DNA of 64,000 nt from Bacteroidales bacterium (GTDB lineage Bacteria > Bacteroidota > Bacteroidia > Bacteroidales > GCA-2748055): positions 270,050 through 334,049 of the forward strand of contig JARGFP010000001.1 in the NCBI GenBank assembly GCA_029210585.1, read 5' to 3'. Under the pieces are notes generated by a model. It saw only the letters and a program-made list of their open reading frames with translations, did no database searches and had not been told where the DNA came from. Shown piece after piece: positions 52,578 to 61,073 of this stretch. The position numbers were made by a program, and so were the translations under genes. Within the stretch, counting starts at the first letter, position 1; each line of letters begins with the position of its first letter.

Positions 52578-54530
52578 ATGGCAAGATTAAGGATTCTTCT
52601 CGCGCTCTTCTTTATGGGTGCAACCATAGCAATATCCATCAGTCAGGACATTTTAATGACAATAGGCGATAAAGAGATCACGCTTGATGAATTTGAAAGG
52701 ATCTATAACAAAAACAACAACAGTATCACCACCAACCAGCAGACCCCGGAGGAATACCTCGATTTGTTCATCAACTTCAAGCTCAAGGTACTGGAGGCTG
52801 AAAAGCTGGGAATGGATACCACGAAAAAATTCCTGAACGAATTCAACAGTTACAAAGACCAGCTGGCACAACCTTACCTGACAGATGAAGAAACCAGGGA
52901 GGTCCTGATGAAGGAGGCCTACGAGCGTATGAAAAAGGATGTGCATGTCAGTCATATCCTGCTCGGACTTGGAAACCAACCTACCCCGGAAGACACCCTT
53001 GAAAGGTATCAAAGGGCGATGCAAATCCGCCAGCGCATACTCGACGGCGAAGATTTTGAAACCGTGGCAAGGGCCACATCGGAGGATCCGGGAGCGCGGA
53101 TCAACGGGGGCGATCTCGGGTATTTCACCGTGTTTATGATGGTGTATCCTTTCGAGACAGCAGCCTACGAGCTCGAAACCGCGGAGATCTCCATGCCCGT
53201 AAGAACGCAGCACGGCTATCACATTCTTAAAAAGCTCGGCGAACGTCCGGCCATCGGCCAGGTAAAAGTGGCACATATCTTCGTCCGGACCCCGCAGGAG
53301 ATGTCGATCGAAGAACAAACCCAGGCGAAAAACAAAATCATGGCCATCAGCGACAGCATCGCATCGGGCGTCCCCTTCGGTGACATGGCGCAAAAATACA
53401 GTGACGACAAGAACAGCGCAGTCAACGGCGGTGAGTTGCCCTGGTTTGGTACCGGAAGGATGATCAGGGAATTTGAGCAGAAAGCGTTTGCCCTGGATAA
53501 CCCGGGCGATGTTACAGATCCTTTCCTGAGTTTCTATGGATGGCATATTGTCAAGTTGCTTGATAAAAAGGAAATAGGCTCCTATGAAGAGATGGAATCC
53601 ACCTTGCAGTCGCGTGCACTGAAAGGCGACAGGGACCGGGTAAAGCGGGAAATGTACCTCGACAAACTGAAAGAAAAATATAATTACAACCTAAATAAAG
53701 GTACCTATGAACGCCTGTATACCATCGTCGACAGTACCATCTTTGAAGGCAATTGGTACCCCGGAAACATCAGCGGGGAAGACGACGTCCTGTTCAGCAT
53801 AACCGGGGAAGTAACAACGCTGGAAGATTTTGTTGACCACATCAGTGGCATCAAAAGAAAAAGAGTCAGAATGCCCGTTGAAAACTACGTTGACATCACT
53901 TTCCATAAATACCTGGAAGACTACCTGGTCGCCAAAGAAAAAGAAAGCCTTCCGGAAAGATTTCCTGAATACAGGTACATTCTCCAGGAATACCACGACG
54001 GCATCCTGTTGTTTGACCTGATGGACCAGAAGGTCTGGACCAAAGCCGTGGAAGACACAACCGGGCTGGAGGCGTTCTTCAAAAAGCACCGCGACGACTA
54101 CATGTGGGATGAGCGCATGAAGGGCGTGATTGTCAGTGCAGACAGCACCGCTGACCTTGAAAAGCTGCTGAAACGATCCTCCAGGATCGCCAAGGGACGC
54201 TGGGACGAGGAGAAACTCAACAAAGAGTTCTGCGAGAATGACACGGTACAGTGCGTTACACTGGAGGAATTCCTGGTGGAAGAGGGACGCAACGCGCATG
54301 TGGATGCACTGAACGGAAAGCCCGGAACAGGGAAAGTATACAAGAAAAACGGGCGTAATCATTTTGTTATCCTGAAAAAAATCGTCGCTCCCACGCGGAA
54401 AGCACTGGATGAGACACGCGGCCAGGCAACTTCCGATTACCAGGATTACCTCGAAAAAGAGTGGATCAAAGAGTTGAGAAACAAATATGAGATCAACGTG
54501 AACAGTTCGCTGCTCTCTCAAATTGAATAA
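52578..54530 (+). CDS. Periplasmic peptidyl-prolyl isomerase with two parvulin domains (SurA/PpiD-like)
   Basis: A 650-residue exported protein with signal MARLRILLALFFMGATIAIS. A SurA-like N-terminal chaperone segment (LDEFERIYNKNNNSITTNQQ) is followed by two parvulin domains: VSHILLGLG to GGDLGYFTVFMMVYPFE, and KVAHIFVRTP to GGELPWFGTGRMI. The remaining 250 residues show no domain I recognise. The start at 52578 fits the signal peptide; the frame stays open further upstream but only inside guaB's antiparallel-looking frame. First of three related genes leading to an OstA-like protein. Confidence 0.9.
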   Translation: MARLRILLALFFMGATIAISISQDILMTIGDKEITLDEFERIYNKNNNSITTNQQTPEEYLDLFINFKLKVLEAEKLGMDTTKKFLNEFNSYKDQLAQPYLTDEETREVLMKEAYERMKKDVHVSHILLGLGNQPTPEDTLERYQRAMQIRQRILDGEDFETVARATSEDPGARINGGDLGYFTVFMMVYPFETAAYELETAEISMPVRTQHGYHILKKLGERPAIGQVKVAHIFVRTPQEMSIEEQTQAKNKIMAISDSIASGVPFGDMAQKYSDDKNSAVNGGELPWFGTGRMIREFEQKAFALDNPGDVTDPFLSFYGWHIVKLLDKKEIGSYEEMESTLQSRALKGDRDRVKREMYLDKLKEKYNYNLNKGTYERLYTIVDSTIFEGNWYPGNISGEDDVLFSITGEVTTLEDFVDHISGIKRKRVRMPVENYVDITFHKYLEDYLVAKEKESLPERFPEYRYILQEYHDGILLFDLMDQKVWTKAVEDTTGLEAFFKKHRDDYMWDERMKGVIVSADSTADLEKLLKRSSRIAKGRWDEEKLNKEFCENDTVQCVTLEEFLVEEGRNAHVDALNGKPGTGKVYKKNGRNHFVILKKIVAPTRKALDETRGQATSDYQDYLEKEWIKELRNKYEINVNSSLLSQIE

Positions 54531-54533
54531 CCA

Positions 54534-55394
54534 TTGAGAAATTACCTGTCATATATGCTCCTGCTGCTCGGTACCGCGATCGTGCTGGTCCCGGGTTGTA
54601 ACCTGATCGGTTCCGAAAACGAAGAGGAGCCCATGGCGCGTGTTTTCGATACCTTTCTCTATCCTTCCGACCTTGCAGATGCCATCCCGAACGGGTCGGG
54701 CCCGGCAGACAGTGCTGTAATTGCAAGAAGCTATATCGACACATGGATCAGGAACCAGCTCATGCTTCACCGGGCCGAGGAGGCGTTGTCGGACGACCAG
54801 AAAAATGTGCAGAAAAAGATCGAGGAATACAGGTCCTCCCTGCTGATCTATACCTACAGGCAGAAACTGTTGCAGCAGAAAATGGATACCCTCATTACCG
54901 ATGAAGAAATCAGGGAATACTACGAAGAAAATACCAACAATTTCATCCTCAACGATGTGGTTGTCAAGGGAACATTCGTGAAGGTGCCCCTTTCAGCACC
55001 TGATATCGCCAATGTACGCTCCTGGTCCAGGTCGGGAAGGCCGGAGAACCTGGACAACCTTGAAAAATACAGTATCAACTATGCGGAAAAATTCGATCTG
55101 TTCAATAACGCATGGATCTATTTCAGTGCCGTCATGAGCCAGGTTCCGCTCGAGATACAGCAACCCGACAGGTTCCTGCGGTACAACAGGAATATTGAGA
55201 CAAGTGATGCAATGTTCCATTACTTTGTGCATATTATTGAATACAAGAACGCAGGCGATGTCAGTCCGCTTGATCTGATCAGGGATGACATCAGGAGTAT
55301 CCTGCTGAACAAACGCAAGATCGAATTCTATAACAACCTGGAAAACCAGGTGTACACTGAAGGTGCAAACCGAAATCAATTTGAAATCTATTGA
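54534..55394 (+). CDS. Lipoprotein, SurA-like chaperone without parvulin domain
   Basis: A 286-residue lipoprotein: TTG start at 54534 gives signal RNYLSYMLLLLGTAIVLVPG with lipobox LVPGC. An ATG at 54555 is an alternative. The protein resembles PPIase/SurA N-terminal chaperone domains (IRNQLMLHRAEEALSDDQKN and a helical hairpin around the DEEIREYYEENTNNF segment), but no parvulin active site is present. It starts three bases after the preceding gene and ends four bases before the next, so the three form one unit. Role inferred as a folding factor for outer-membrane proteins. Confidence 0.75.
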   Translation: MRNYLSYMLLLLGTAIVLVPGCNLIGSENEEEPMARVFDTFLYPSDLADAIPNGSGPADSAVIARSYIDTWIRNQLMLHRAEEALSDDQKNVQKKIEEYRSSLLIYTYRQKLLQQKMDTLITDEEIREYYEENTNNFILNDVVVKGTFVKVPLSAPDIANVRSWSRSGRPENLDNLEKYSINYAEKFDLFNNAWIYFSAVMSQVPLEIQQPDRFLRYNRNIETSDAMFHYFVHIIEYKNAGDVSPLDLIRDDIRSILLNKRKIEFYNNLENQVYTEGANRNQFEIY

Positions 55395-55398
55395 ATGA

Positions 55399-56754
55399 AT
55401 GAGACAAATTAAATATACATGCGCCCTGCTTATCTCCCTCCTGTCAGCACAACCGGCATTTTCCCAGGACAATGCTTTTATCCTGGACCGGGTGGTTGCA
55501 GTAGTCGGAGATTTCCACGTGCTGCAATCTGATATCGAGGAACAGTACCTGCAGATGCAGATGAACCAGCAATACGTCCCCGATAACATCAAATGCGATA
55601 TTCTCAATTACTTTATCGAGCAGAAGCTGATGATGTCACAGGCAAAGATCGACAGTATTGAAGTGGCAGATGCCCAGGTGGAACTATCCATGGAATCCCG
55701 GCTGAACATGTTCATCAGTCAGTTCGGAAGCGAGGAGGAGATGGAAGCGTATTTCAACAAATCCATTTACGACATCAGGGAGGACCTGAGAAAAACCATG
55801 AAAGAGATGATGATCACCCAACAGGTGCAACAGTCTGTAGTTGGTGATGTCCAGATTACACCCTCGGATGTAAAATCCTTTTACAGTTCCATACCAAAGG
55901 ACAGCATCCCTTACATTGAATCTGAGGTCAGGATTGCCCGCATCCTCGCCTACCCACCGGTAAAGGAAAATGCTGTCTTTGAAGTAAGGGAGCGATTACT
56001 TGAACTGAGGGAGCGGATCATGAACGGGGAAAGCATGTCAACCCTTGCCATTCTTTATTCCGATGATCCTTCTGCCACCTCCAACTTCGGCGAGATTGGT
56101 TTCCGCAGTAAAAGCGAACTGGATCCTGCATATGCGGATGTTGCATGGTCACTCAAAGAAGGCCAGGTTTCCAAAATCGTTGAATCGAGCTTCGGTTACC
56201 ATATCATCCAAAGCATTGAACGGCGTGGTGAAAGACTCAACACGCGCCACATACTGATGCAACCCAAGATTGATGCAGCAGCCAAAGCAAAAGCACTTGC
56301 GAAGCTGGACAGCATCAAAACACTGATCGAGGCGGATTCCATGACCTTCCATATTGCTGCGATCAAGAAATCGGAAGATGAAAAAACCAGGGCAAACGGC
56401 GGACTTGTTGTCAACCCCAATACCCAGTCTGCCACTTTTAAATACGATGAGCTGGACACCAGGGATTACTATGTCATCCGGGAAATGGAGGTTGGTGATA
56501 TTTCAGCCCCGTATGAATCACAGGATGACAAAGGAAAACTCTGCTACAAAATCATTAAGTTGATCCACAGGACCGAGCCTCACCGTGCCAACCTGCAACA
56601 GGACTACCTGCTCCTCCAGAACATGGCCATGCAGGAGAAACAGAACGAGGTCATGGAGCAATGGTTCGAGGAAAAAAAGAAAAAAACCTACATCAGGATC
56701 GATCAATCATTCGAGGACTGTGACAACTTCAACCAGGAGCTCACCGACCGTTAA
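55399..56754 (+). CDS. surA: SurA-like periplasmic peptidyl-prolyl isomerase
   Basis: A 451-residue exported chaperone with signal RQIKYTCALLISLLSAQPAFS. The SurA-N domain (LDRVVAVVGDFHVLQSDIEE, FIEQKLMMSQAKIDSIEV) is followed by two parvulin-type regions: ARILAYPP to GEIGFRSKSELDPAYAD, and NTRHILMQ to GGLVVNPNTQ. The order N-domain, P1, P2 is that of E. coli SurA, which escorts outer-membrane proteins to the BAM complex. The stop overlaps the OstA-like start by one base (TAATG). Confidence 0.9.
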   Translation: MRQIKYTCALLISLLSAQPAFSQDNAFILDRVVAVVGDFHVLQSDIEEQYLQMQMNQQYVPDNIKCDILNYFIEQKLMMSQAKIDSIEVADAQVELSMESRLNMFISQFGSEEEMEAYFNKSIYDIREDLRKTMKEMMITQQVQQSVVGDVQITPSDVKSFYSSIPKDSIPYIESEVRIARILAYPPVKENAVFEVRERLLELRERIMNGESMSTLAILYSDDPSATSNFGEIGFRSKSELDPAYADVAWSLKEGQVSKIVESSFGYHIIQSIERRGERLNTRHILMQPKIDAAAKAKALAKLDSIKTLIEADSMTFHIAAIKKSEDEKTRANGGLVVNPNTQSATFKYDELDTRDYYVIREMEVGDISAPYESQDDKGKLCYKIIKLIHRTEPHRANLQQDYLLLQNMAMQEKQNEVMEQWFEEKKKKTYIRIDQSFEDCDNFNQELTDR

Positions 56755-58289
56755 TGATTGCAATCTTCAAACCGGCAATTTTCAGGAGATTCCTTCCTGC
56801 AGCCTTCATACTCCTGGTGGCTGTTCCATCCCTGCAGGCACAGAAAGTCACGCAGATAGAGATCCTTAATGCGGACATTATCAGGACCGACAAATCACTT
56901 GGTCCGGGCGCCCAGAAACTGCTGGGAAACGTGATGTTCAAACACGAAGAGGCGATCATGACCTGCGATTCGGCCTATTTTTATTCCAAAACATACTCCA
57001 TGGACGCATTCAGCAACGTGGAGATCGTGCAGGGTGATACCCTGTTCCTTTACGGCGACAAGCTGCATTACGAGGGAGAAACAAAGCTTGCCCAGGTAAG
57101 GCAGAATGTCAAACTGATCAACGACAGCACCGTGCTGGTTACCGATTACCTTGATTACAACAGGGTGACAGAAATCGCCTATTACCTGAATGGGGGTGTG
57201 ATCACCGAAGGCGACAACAGGCTGACCAGTGAACAGGGCTACTACAACACCAACACGGAGGTCTTCAATTTCAAGGACAGCGTGGTGATCGTCAACCCCG
57301 ACTACAATATTTATTCCGATACACTGGAGTACAATACAAAAACCGGTATCTCCTACTTCTTCGGTCCGACCGAGATCATCGGCGAAGAGAATTATCTTTA
57401 CTGTGAAAGCGGGTGGTACGATACTGACAAGGACATCTCGTTGCTGAACAAGAATGCCTACCTTGAAAATGAAAGCCGGATCCTCAGGGGGGATACCCTT
57501 TACTACGACAGGAATACCGGGTTCGGAAGGGCCAGGTCCAACGTGGAACTGTTTGATTCAACACAGAATGTGATTCTCCGGGGAAATTACGGAATCTATT
57601 ACGAAGAGAAACAGCTCGCCACCCTGACCGACAGCGCCCTGATGATCCAGGTGGACGGACCCGATTCACTGTTCATACATGCAGATACGCTCCGCTCCAT
57701 TGCCGACACATCCAGCCTCACTGATACCAAGATCCTGCTGGCATATTACAAGGTTAAGATTTACAGGCACGATATACAGGGAATGTGCGATTCCCTTGCC
57801 TATATTGAGAAGGACAGCATATTCCACCTGTATGGAACCCCGATCATCTGGGCAGATGAGAACCAGATCACTGCCACGAAAATAGAACTCAAGACCAGGA
57901 ACGAACAATTGCACAGAATATTCCTGCGCGACATTGCCCTGCTCATCTCCCAGGAAGACACAGCAAAATACAACCAGATCCGGGGAAAGAGCATGACCGG
58001 TTATTTCAGGAACAACGACCTGGTGAGGATGGATGTAACCGGTAACGGGCAAACCATCTATTATGCGGAAGACCAGGGCATCATCATAGGTGTAAACCGT
58101 GCCGAATGTTCCGACCTGATCATTTACCTCGAAGACAACAAAGTGAAAAAGGTCAACTACCTGGTACAGCCCAGCGGACAGTATTATCCCCTCGACATGT
58201 TCCCTGAAAACCAGCGTAAACTGGACGGATTCTCATGGAACGAGGAATGGAGGCCGCTCAGGTTCAGTGATGTGTATATATGGAAATAA
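56754..58289 (+). CDS. OstA-like protein (LptA/LptD N-domain family)
   Basis: A 511-residue exported protein with signal AIFKPAIFRRFLPAAFILL. The body is rich in short beta strands that recur as OstA-type repeats: GNVMFKHEEAIMTCDSAYFY, DTLFLYGDKLHYEGETK, DYNIYSDTLEYNTKTGISYF. This is the beta-jellyroll of LptA and LptD N-terminal domains that carry lipopolysaccharide to the outer membrane. Whether it binds LPS, or another lipid, is not settled for this phylum. Coupled to surA by a one-base overlap. It ends the guaB-to-OstA run. Confidence 0.88.
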   Translation: MIAIFKPAIFRRFLPAAFILLVAVPSLQAQKVTQIEILNADIIRTDKSLGPGAQKLLGNVMFKHEEAIMTCDSAYFYSKTYSMDAFSNVEIVQGDTLFLYGDKLHYEGETKLAQVRQNVKLINDSTVLVTDYLDYNRVTEIAYYLNGGVITEGDNRLTSEQGYYNTNTEVFNFKDSVVIVNPDYNIYSDTLEYNTKTGISYFFGPTEIIGEENYLYCESGWYDTDKDISLLNKNAYLENESRILRGDTLYYDRNTGFGRARSNVELFDSTQNVILRGNYGIYYEEKQLATLTDSALMIQVDGPDSLFIHADTLRSIADTSSLTDTKILLAYYKVKIYRHDIQGMCDSLAYIEKDSIFHLYGTPIIWADENQITATKIELKTRNEQLHRIFLRDIALLISQEDTAKYNQIRGKSMTGYFRNNDLVRMDVTGNGQTIYYAEDQGIIIGVNRAECSDLIIYLEDNKVKKVNYLVQPSGQYYPLDMFPENQRKLDGFSWNEEWRPLRFSDVYIWK

Positions 58290-58371
58290 TTTCACTCAAT
58301 GCATTTTTTGAATGAAAGTCTCTCAAGAGAAAGCTATTTGAAAGAGGGGGTTATGTGAAAAAGGGAGATGA

Positions 58372-58399
58372 AAAAAAAGAGGTCGTGCGACCTCTTTTT
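58372..58399. terminator. Bidirectional intrinsic terminator
   Basis: AAAAAGAGGTCG and CGACCTCTTTTT pair almost perfectly around a tiny loop, with A and T runs on both sides. It lies between the OstA-like gene and the DUF2795 gene, which converge on it. Confidence 0.85.
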
Positions 58400-58620
58400 C
58401 AATATTCATCTTCGTTGAAGAAAAAATCATCCTTACTGGGATAGTCGGGCCAGATATCCTCTATACTTTCATAGATCTCACCCTCGTCTTCTATCTCCTG
58501 CAGATTCTCAATTACTTCCAATGGTGCACCGGACCTGATGGCAAAGTCGATCAATTCATCTTTGCTCGCCGGCCAGGGTGCATCTTCCAATTTTGAGGCT
58601 AATTCAAGTGTCCAATACAT
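58399..58620 (-). CDS. DUF2795 family small protein
   Basis: A 73-residue acidic protein of the DUF2795 family. It has YWTLELASKLEDAPWPASKD and DFAIRSGAPLEVIENLQEI, then an acidic tail ending FFFNEDEY. Very common in Bacteroidota; a nucleic-acid-binding role has been suggested by annotation only. Its stop adjoins the terminator at 58372. Confidence 0.88.
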   Translation of the reverse strand: MYWTLELASKLEDAPWPASKDELIDFAIRSGAPLEVIENLQEIEDEGEIYESIEDIWPDYPSKDDFFFNEDEY

Positions 58621-58699
58621 AGGTCAAGTAATTACTGGCTACCTTTAAAGGTTCCTGTTTACTAAGCCGCAAATATAGAATTTTTTTTTATTTAACCAA

Positions 58700-59257
58700 T
58701 CAAGGTTTCCAAGGTATTTCCCCTGCTCCGAAATAATAGGATAACTTCCTGGATAACAGGAAGTAATAATCTGAAAGCCGGTTAAAATACCTGATAATGA
58801 TCTCATCCACCGACTCCTTGTCCTGCAATTTGAGGATGATTCTTTCTGCCCGGCGGCATACGGTGCGGGCAACATGTGCCTGTGAAGTTGCCGGATGTCC
58901 CCCGGGAAGGATGAAAGATGTCAGTTTGGGCAGCGCATGATCCATCACATCGATGGCCTGTTCCAGGTACTCCACGTCCGCATCGGACAGGGAAGGCATA
59001 TTGTCAGGCAGGTTATCCCCGTCTGCAGCAATCACCGAGGCAGCCGACATCAGCCTTTCCAGGATCACCAGCAGCTGTTCCCTGGCAGTTTCATCTTCGG
59101 AAAGGTCCCTCAGCAGGGCAGTGTGTGCCATCAGCTCATCCACAGTTCCATAGGCTTCTATCCTGTGATGATACTTGGAGACCCTCCTGCCACCCAGCAG
59201 CGCGGTTTTTCCCTTGTCTCCCCCTTTTGTATATATTAATGATTTTTCGATATTCAT
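58700..59257 (-). CDS. Cob(I)yrinic acid a,c-diamide adenosyltransferase, PduO type
   Basis: Transfers the adenosyl group of ATP to cob(I)alamin to make adenosylcobalamin. Signatures are the N-terminal ATP site IYTKGGDKGKTALLGGRRV, the AYGTVDELMAHTAL helix, and near the C-terminus the RTVCRRAERI and YFNRLSDYYFLLSR helices. The start at 59257 (MNIEKSLIYTKGG, 185 residues) fits homologues; ATGs at 59269 and 59290 would add a hydrophobic stretch unlike them. No cobalamin riboswitch is visible upstream. Confidence 0.93.
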   Translation of the reverse strand: MNIEKSLIYTKGGDKGKTALLGGRRVSKYHHRIEAYGTVDELMAHTALLRDLSEDETAREQLLVILERLMSAASVIAADGDNLPDNMPSLSDADVEYLEQAIDVMDHALPKLTSFILPGGHPATSQAHVARTVCRRAERIILKLQDKESVDEIIIRYFNRLSDYYFLLSRKLSYYFGAGEIPWKP

Positions 59258-59358
59258 GTTGAATGGCATTGTTAGCTTAAGAAAACCCATTCATGCGCTT
59301 TTTGTTCAAGAGTTAATGGTTGTTTTTTAAACAAAACCAGGTCTTCCAGGGAGGAAGA

Positions 59359-60075
59359 TCATGCGACAGGTGCATTTTTACCCTTATAGGCTTTGTTGAT
59401 CTCATCTTTGGAAACTTCACCATCGATCAGCCTGATGATCCTGTGTGCATGGCGTGCAATATCTTCTTCGTGGGTAACAAGAATGATGGTATTTCCTTTT
59501 GCGTGAATTTCATCCAGCAGGGTCATGATATCGTTGGAGGTCTTTGAGTCGAGATTCCCTGTAGGCTCGTCGGCCAGGATGATCGACGGATTGTTCACCA
59601 GCGCCCTGGCAACGGCAACACGCTGTCGCTGACCGCCCGACAATTCATTGGGTTTGTGGTCCATCCTATCGGTAAGTGCGACATCCTCAATCACCTCCTT
59701 CGCCCGCTCCAGTCGCGTTTGCTTGTTCACCCCGGCATACACCATCGGAAGTGTTACGTTTTCCAGGGCTGTATAGCGCGGCAGCAGGTTAAATGTCTGG
59801 AAAACAAACCCGATCTCCCGGTTCCTGATCTCGGCAAGCTCGTTGTCTTCCATCTGGCTGACATCCGTCCCATTCAGGATATATTTACCTTCCGTGGCAG
59901 TGTCAAGGCAACCGATCAGGTTCATCAGCGTGGATTTTCCGGAGCCTGAAGGGCCCATAATGGCTACGTATTCGTTCCTCCTGATGTCAATAGAAACTGA
60001 TCGCAACGCCTGCACAACGATGGAACCGACATAATAGTTCTTTACGATATTCTGCAGCTCAATAATGTTTTCCAT
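59359..60075 (-). CDS. ABC transporter ATP-binding protein (MacB/LolD type)
   Basis: A 238-residue ATPase subunit. It has Walker [17 protein letters not shown], the signature [18 protein letters not shown], and Walker [13 protein letters not shown], plus the Q-loop in [16 protein letters not shown]. The pattern is that of MacB and LolD ATPases, which power efflux or lipoprotein release through a FtsX-like permease. No permease gene is adjacent; it may be encoded elsewhere. Confidence 0.94.
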   Translation of the reverse strand: MENIIELQNIVKNYYVGSIVVQALRSVSIDIRRNEYVAIMGPSGSGKSTLMNLIGCLDTATEGKYILNGTDVSQMEDNELAEIRNREIGFVFQTFNLLPRYTALENVTLPMVYAGVNKQTRLERAKEVIEDVALTDRMDHKPNELSGGQRQRVAVARALVNNPSIILADEPTGNLDSKTSNDIMTLLDEIHAKGNTIILVTHEEDIARHAHRIIRLIDGEVSKDEINKAYKGKNAPVA

Positions 60076-60133
60076 AATCTTTGTTCCAGTTTACGAATGT
60101 ACTTAATATACGTTTTGCATGTATCAAAAAATG

Positions 60134-60985
60134 TTAAAAAGTTATCCTGAAATGTTGCCGGGAGAGACCGGGTCTCCTGATCAGTATACCCATATGGAAC
60201 AGGTCGAGGGAGATGTCCACTCCCGGACCGGCACATATCTCTTTCCATGCCCGCTCCATTTCATCAGACCAGTAGATGTCGTCGAGGATGACCATCGTCT
60301 CCGCAAACGCATCCTGATCCAGGATGGACCTTGCCCGCTGCAGGGTGGGCAGGTACCTGTGGTCACCATCGATAAAAAAGAGGGTCCGGTTGGGGGCCTT
60401 TTCCACGCGTTCGTCAAAGTACTCATCAAATGTCCCGAGCAGGAATTCCAGTCCGCCCGATCCTGCCACATCGGTATGCTCCCTGGCAAAATGGTACTTG
60501 GCAGGACTTCCTTCGATGGTTGTCACGCCTGCATTTACGGCCCCGGCAGCCAGGAAGGAAGTGCTGATCCCGATACCTGTACCGGCTTCGATGACTGCAG
60601 CCGGGTGGTACCATTTTGCCAGCCGGTACAGCAGGGCCCCCTGCCTGCGTGTCACAGAGGACCTTCGCGCAATGGAAGCGACCTTCCGCTCCTGACTGCC
60701 GGTCACCCTGCTCCCCGCCCCGGGATCATGGATCTGAAGGAGCGTGTCGTTGTTCCGCAATTCCCGGTGATGGCTTTGCAACCGGCCGGGGACCTTCCAC
60801 CCGTATTTATTGAATAGCACGTTCCTGACCAGGTCATAGACGAAAGGACTGTGTACCCCATGACCGTTCCGGTAGCGTGCCAGCAGCCTGTGGCGAAGAT
60901 ATTTTACTGAAATTGACAGAAACCCTGATCCTTTCTTGTCCAAAATCTTAACTTTACAATGGGAACCCCAGGTGATTATATGCAA
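60134..60985 (-). CDS. Class I SAM-dependent methyltransferase
   Basis: A 283-residue protein with an O-methyltransferase-like Rossmann domain: VIEAGTGIGISTSFLAAG (motif I), TTIEGSPAKYHFAR and the acidic LFFIDGDHRYLPTL followed by ILDDIYWSDEMERA. The N-terminal HGVHSPFVYDLVRNVLF is shared with a phylum-specific group of unknown substrate. The start is uncertain: ATG at 60985, or TTG at 60943 which would give MDKKGSGFLS. It diverges from recG and overlaps the recG upstream region. Confidence 0.8.
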   Translation of the reverse strand: MHIITWGSHCKVKILDKKGSGFLSISVKYLRHRLLARYRNGHGVHSPFVYDLVRNVLFNKYGWKVPGRLQSHHRELRNNDTLLQIHDPGAGSRVTGSQERKVASIARRSSVTRRQGALLYRLAKWYHPAAVIEAGTGIGISTSFLAAGAVNAGVTTIEGSPAKYHFAREHTDVAGSGGLEFLLGTFDEYFDERVEKAPNRTLFFIDGDHRYLPTLQRARSILDQDAFAETMVILDDIYWSDEMERAWKEICAGPGVDISLDLFHMGILIRRPGLSRQHFRITF

Positions 60986-61073
60986 ATCCGGAATGTCGCT
61001 TTACAGCGGTCCAGTCTTTCCCGATTGCTGCAACATAACATGCCGGGCAACAGATTACAGAACCGAACGAACC

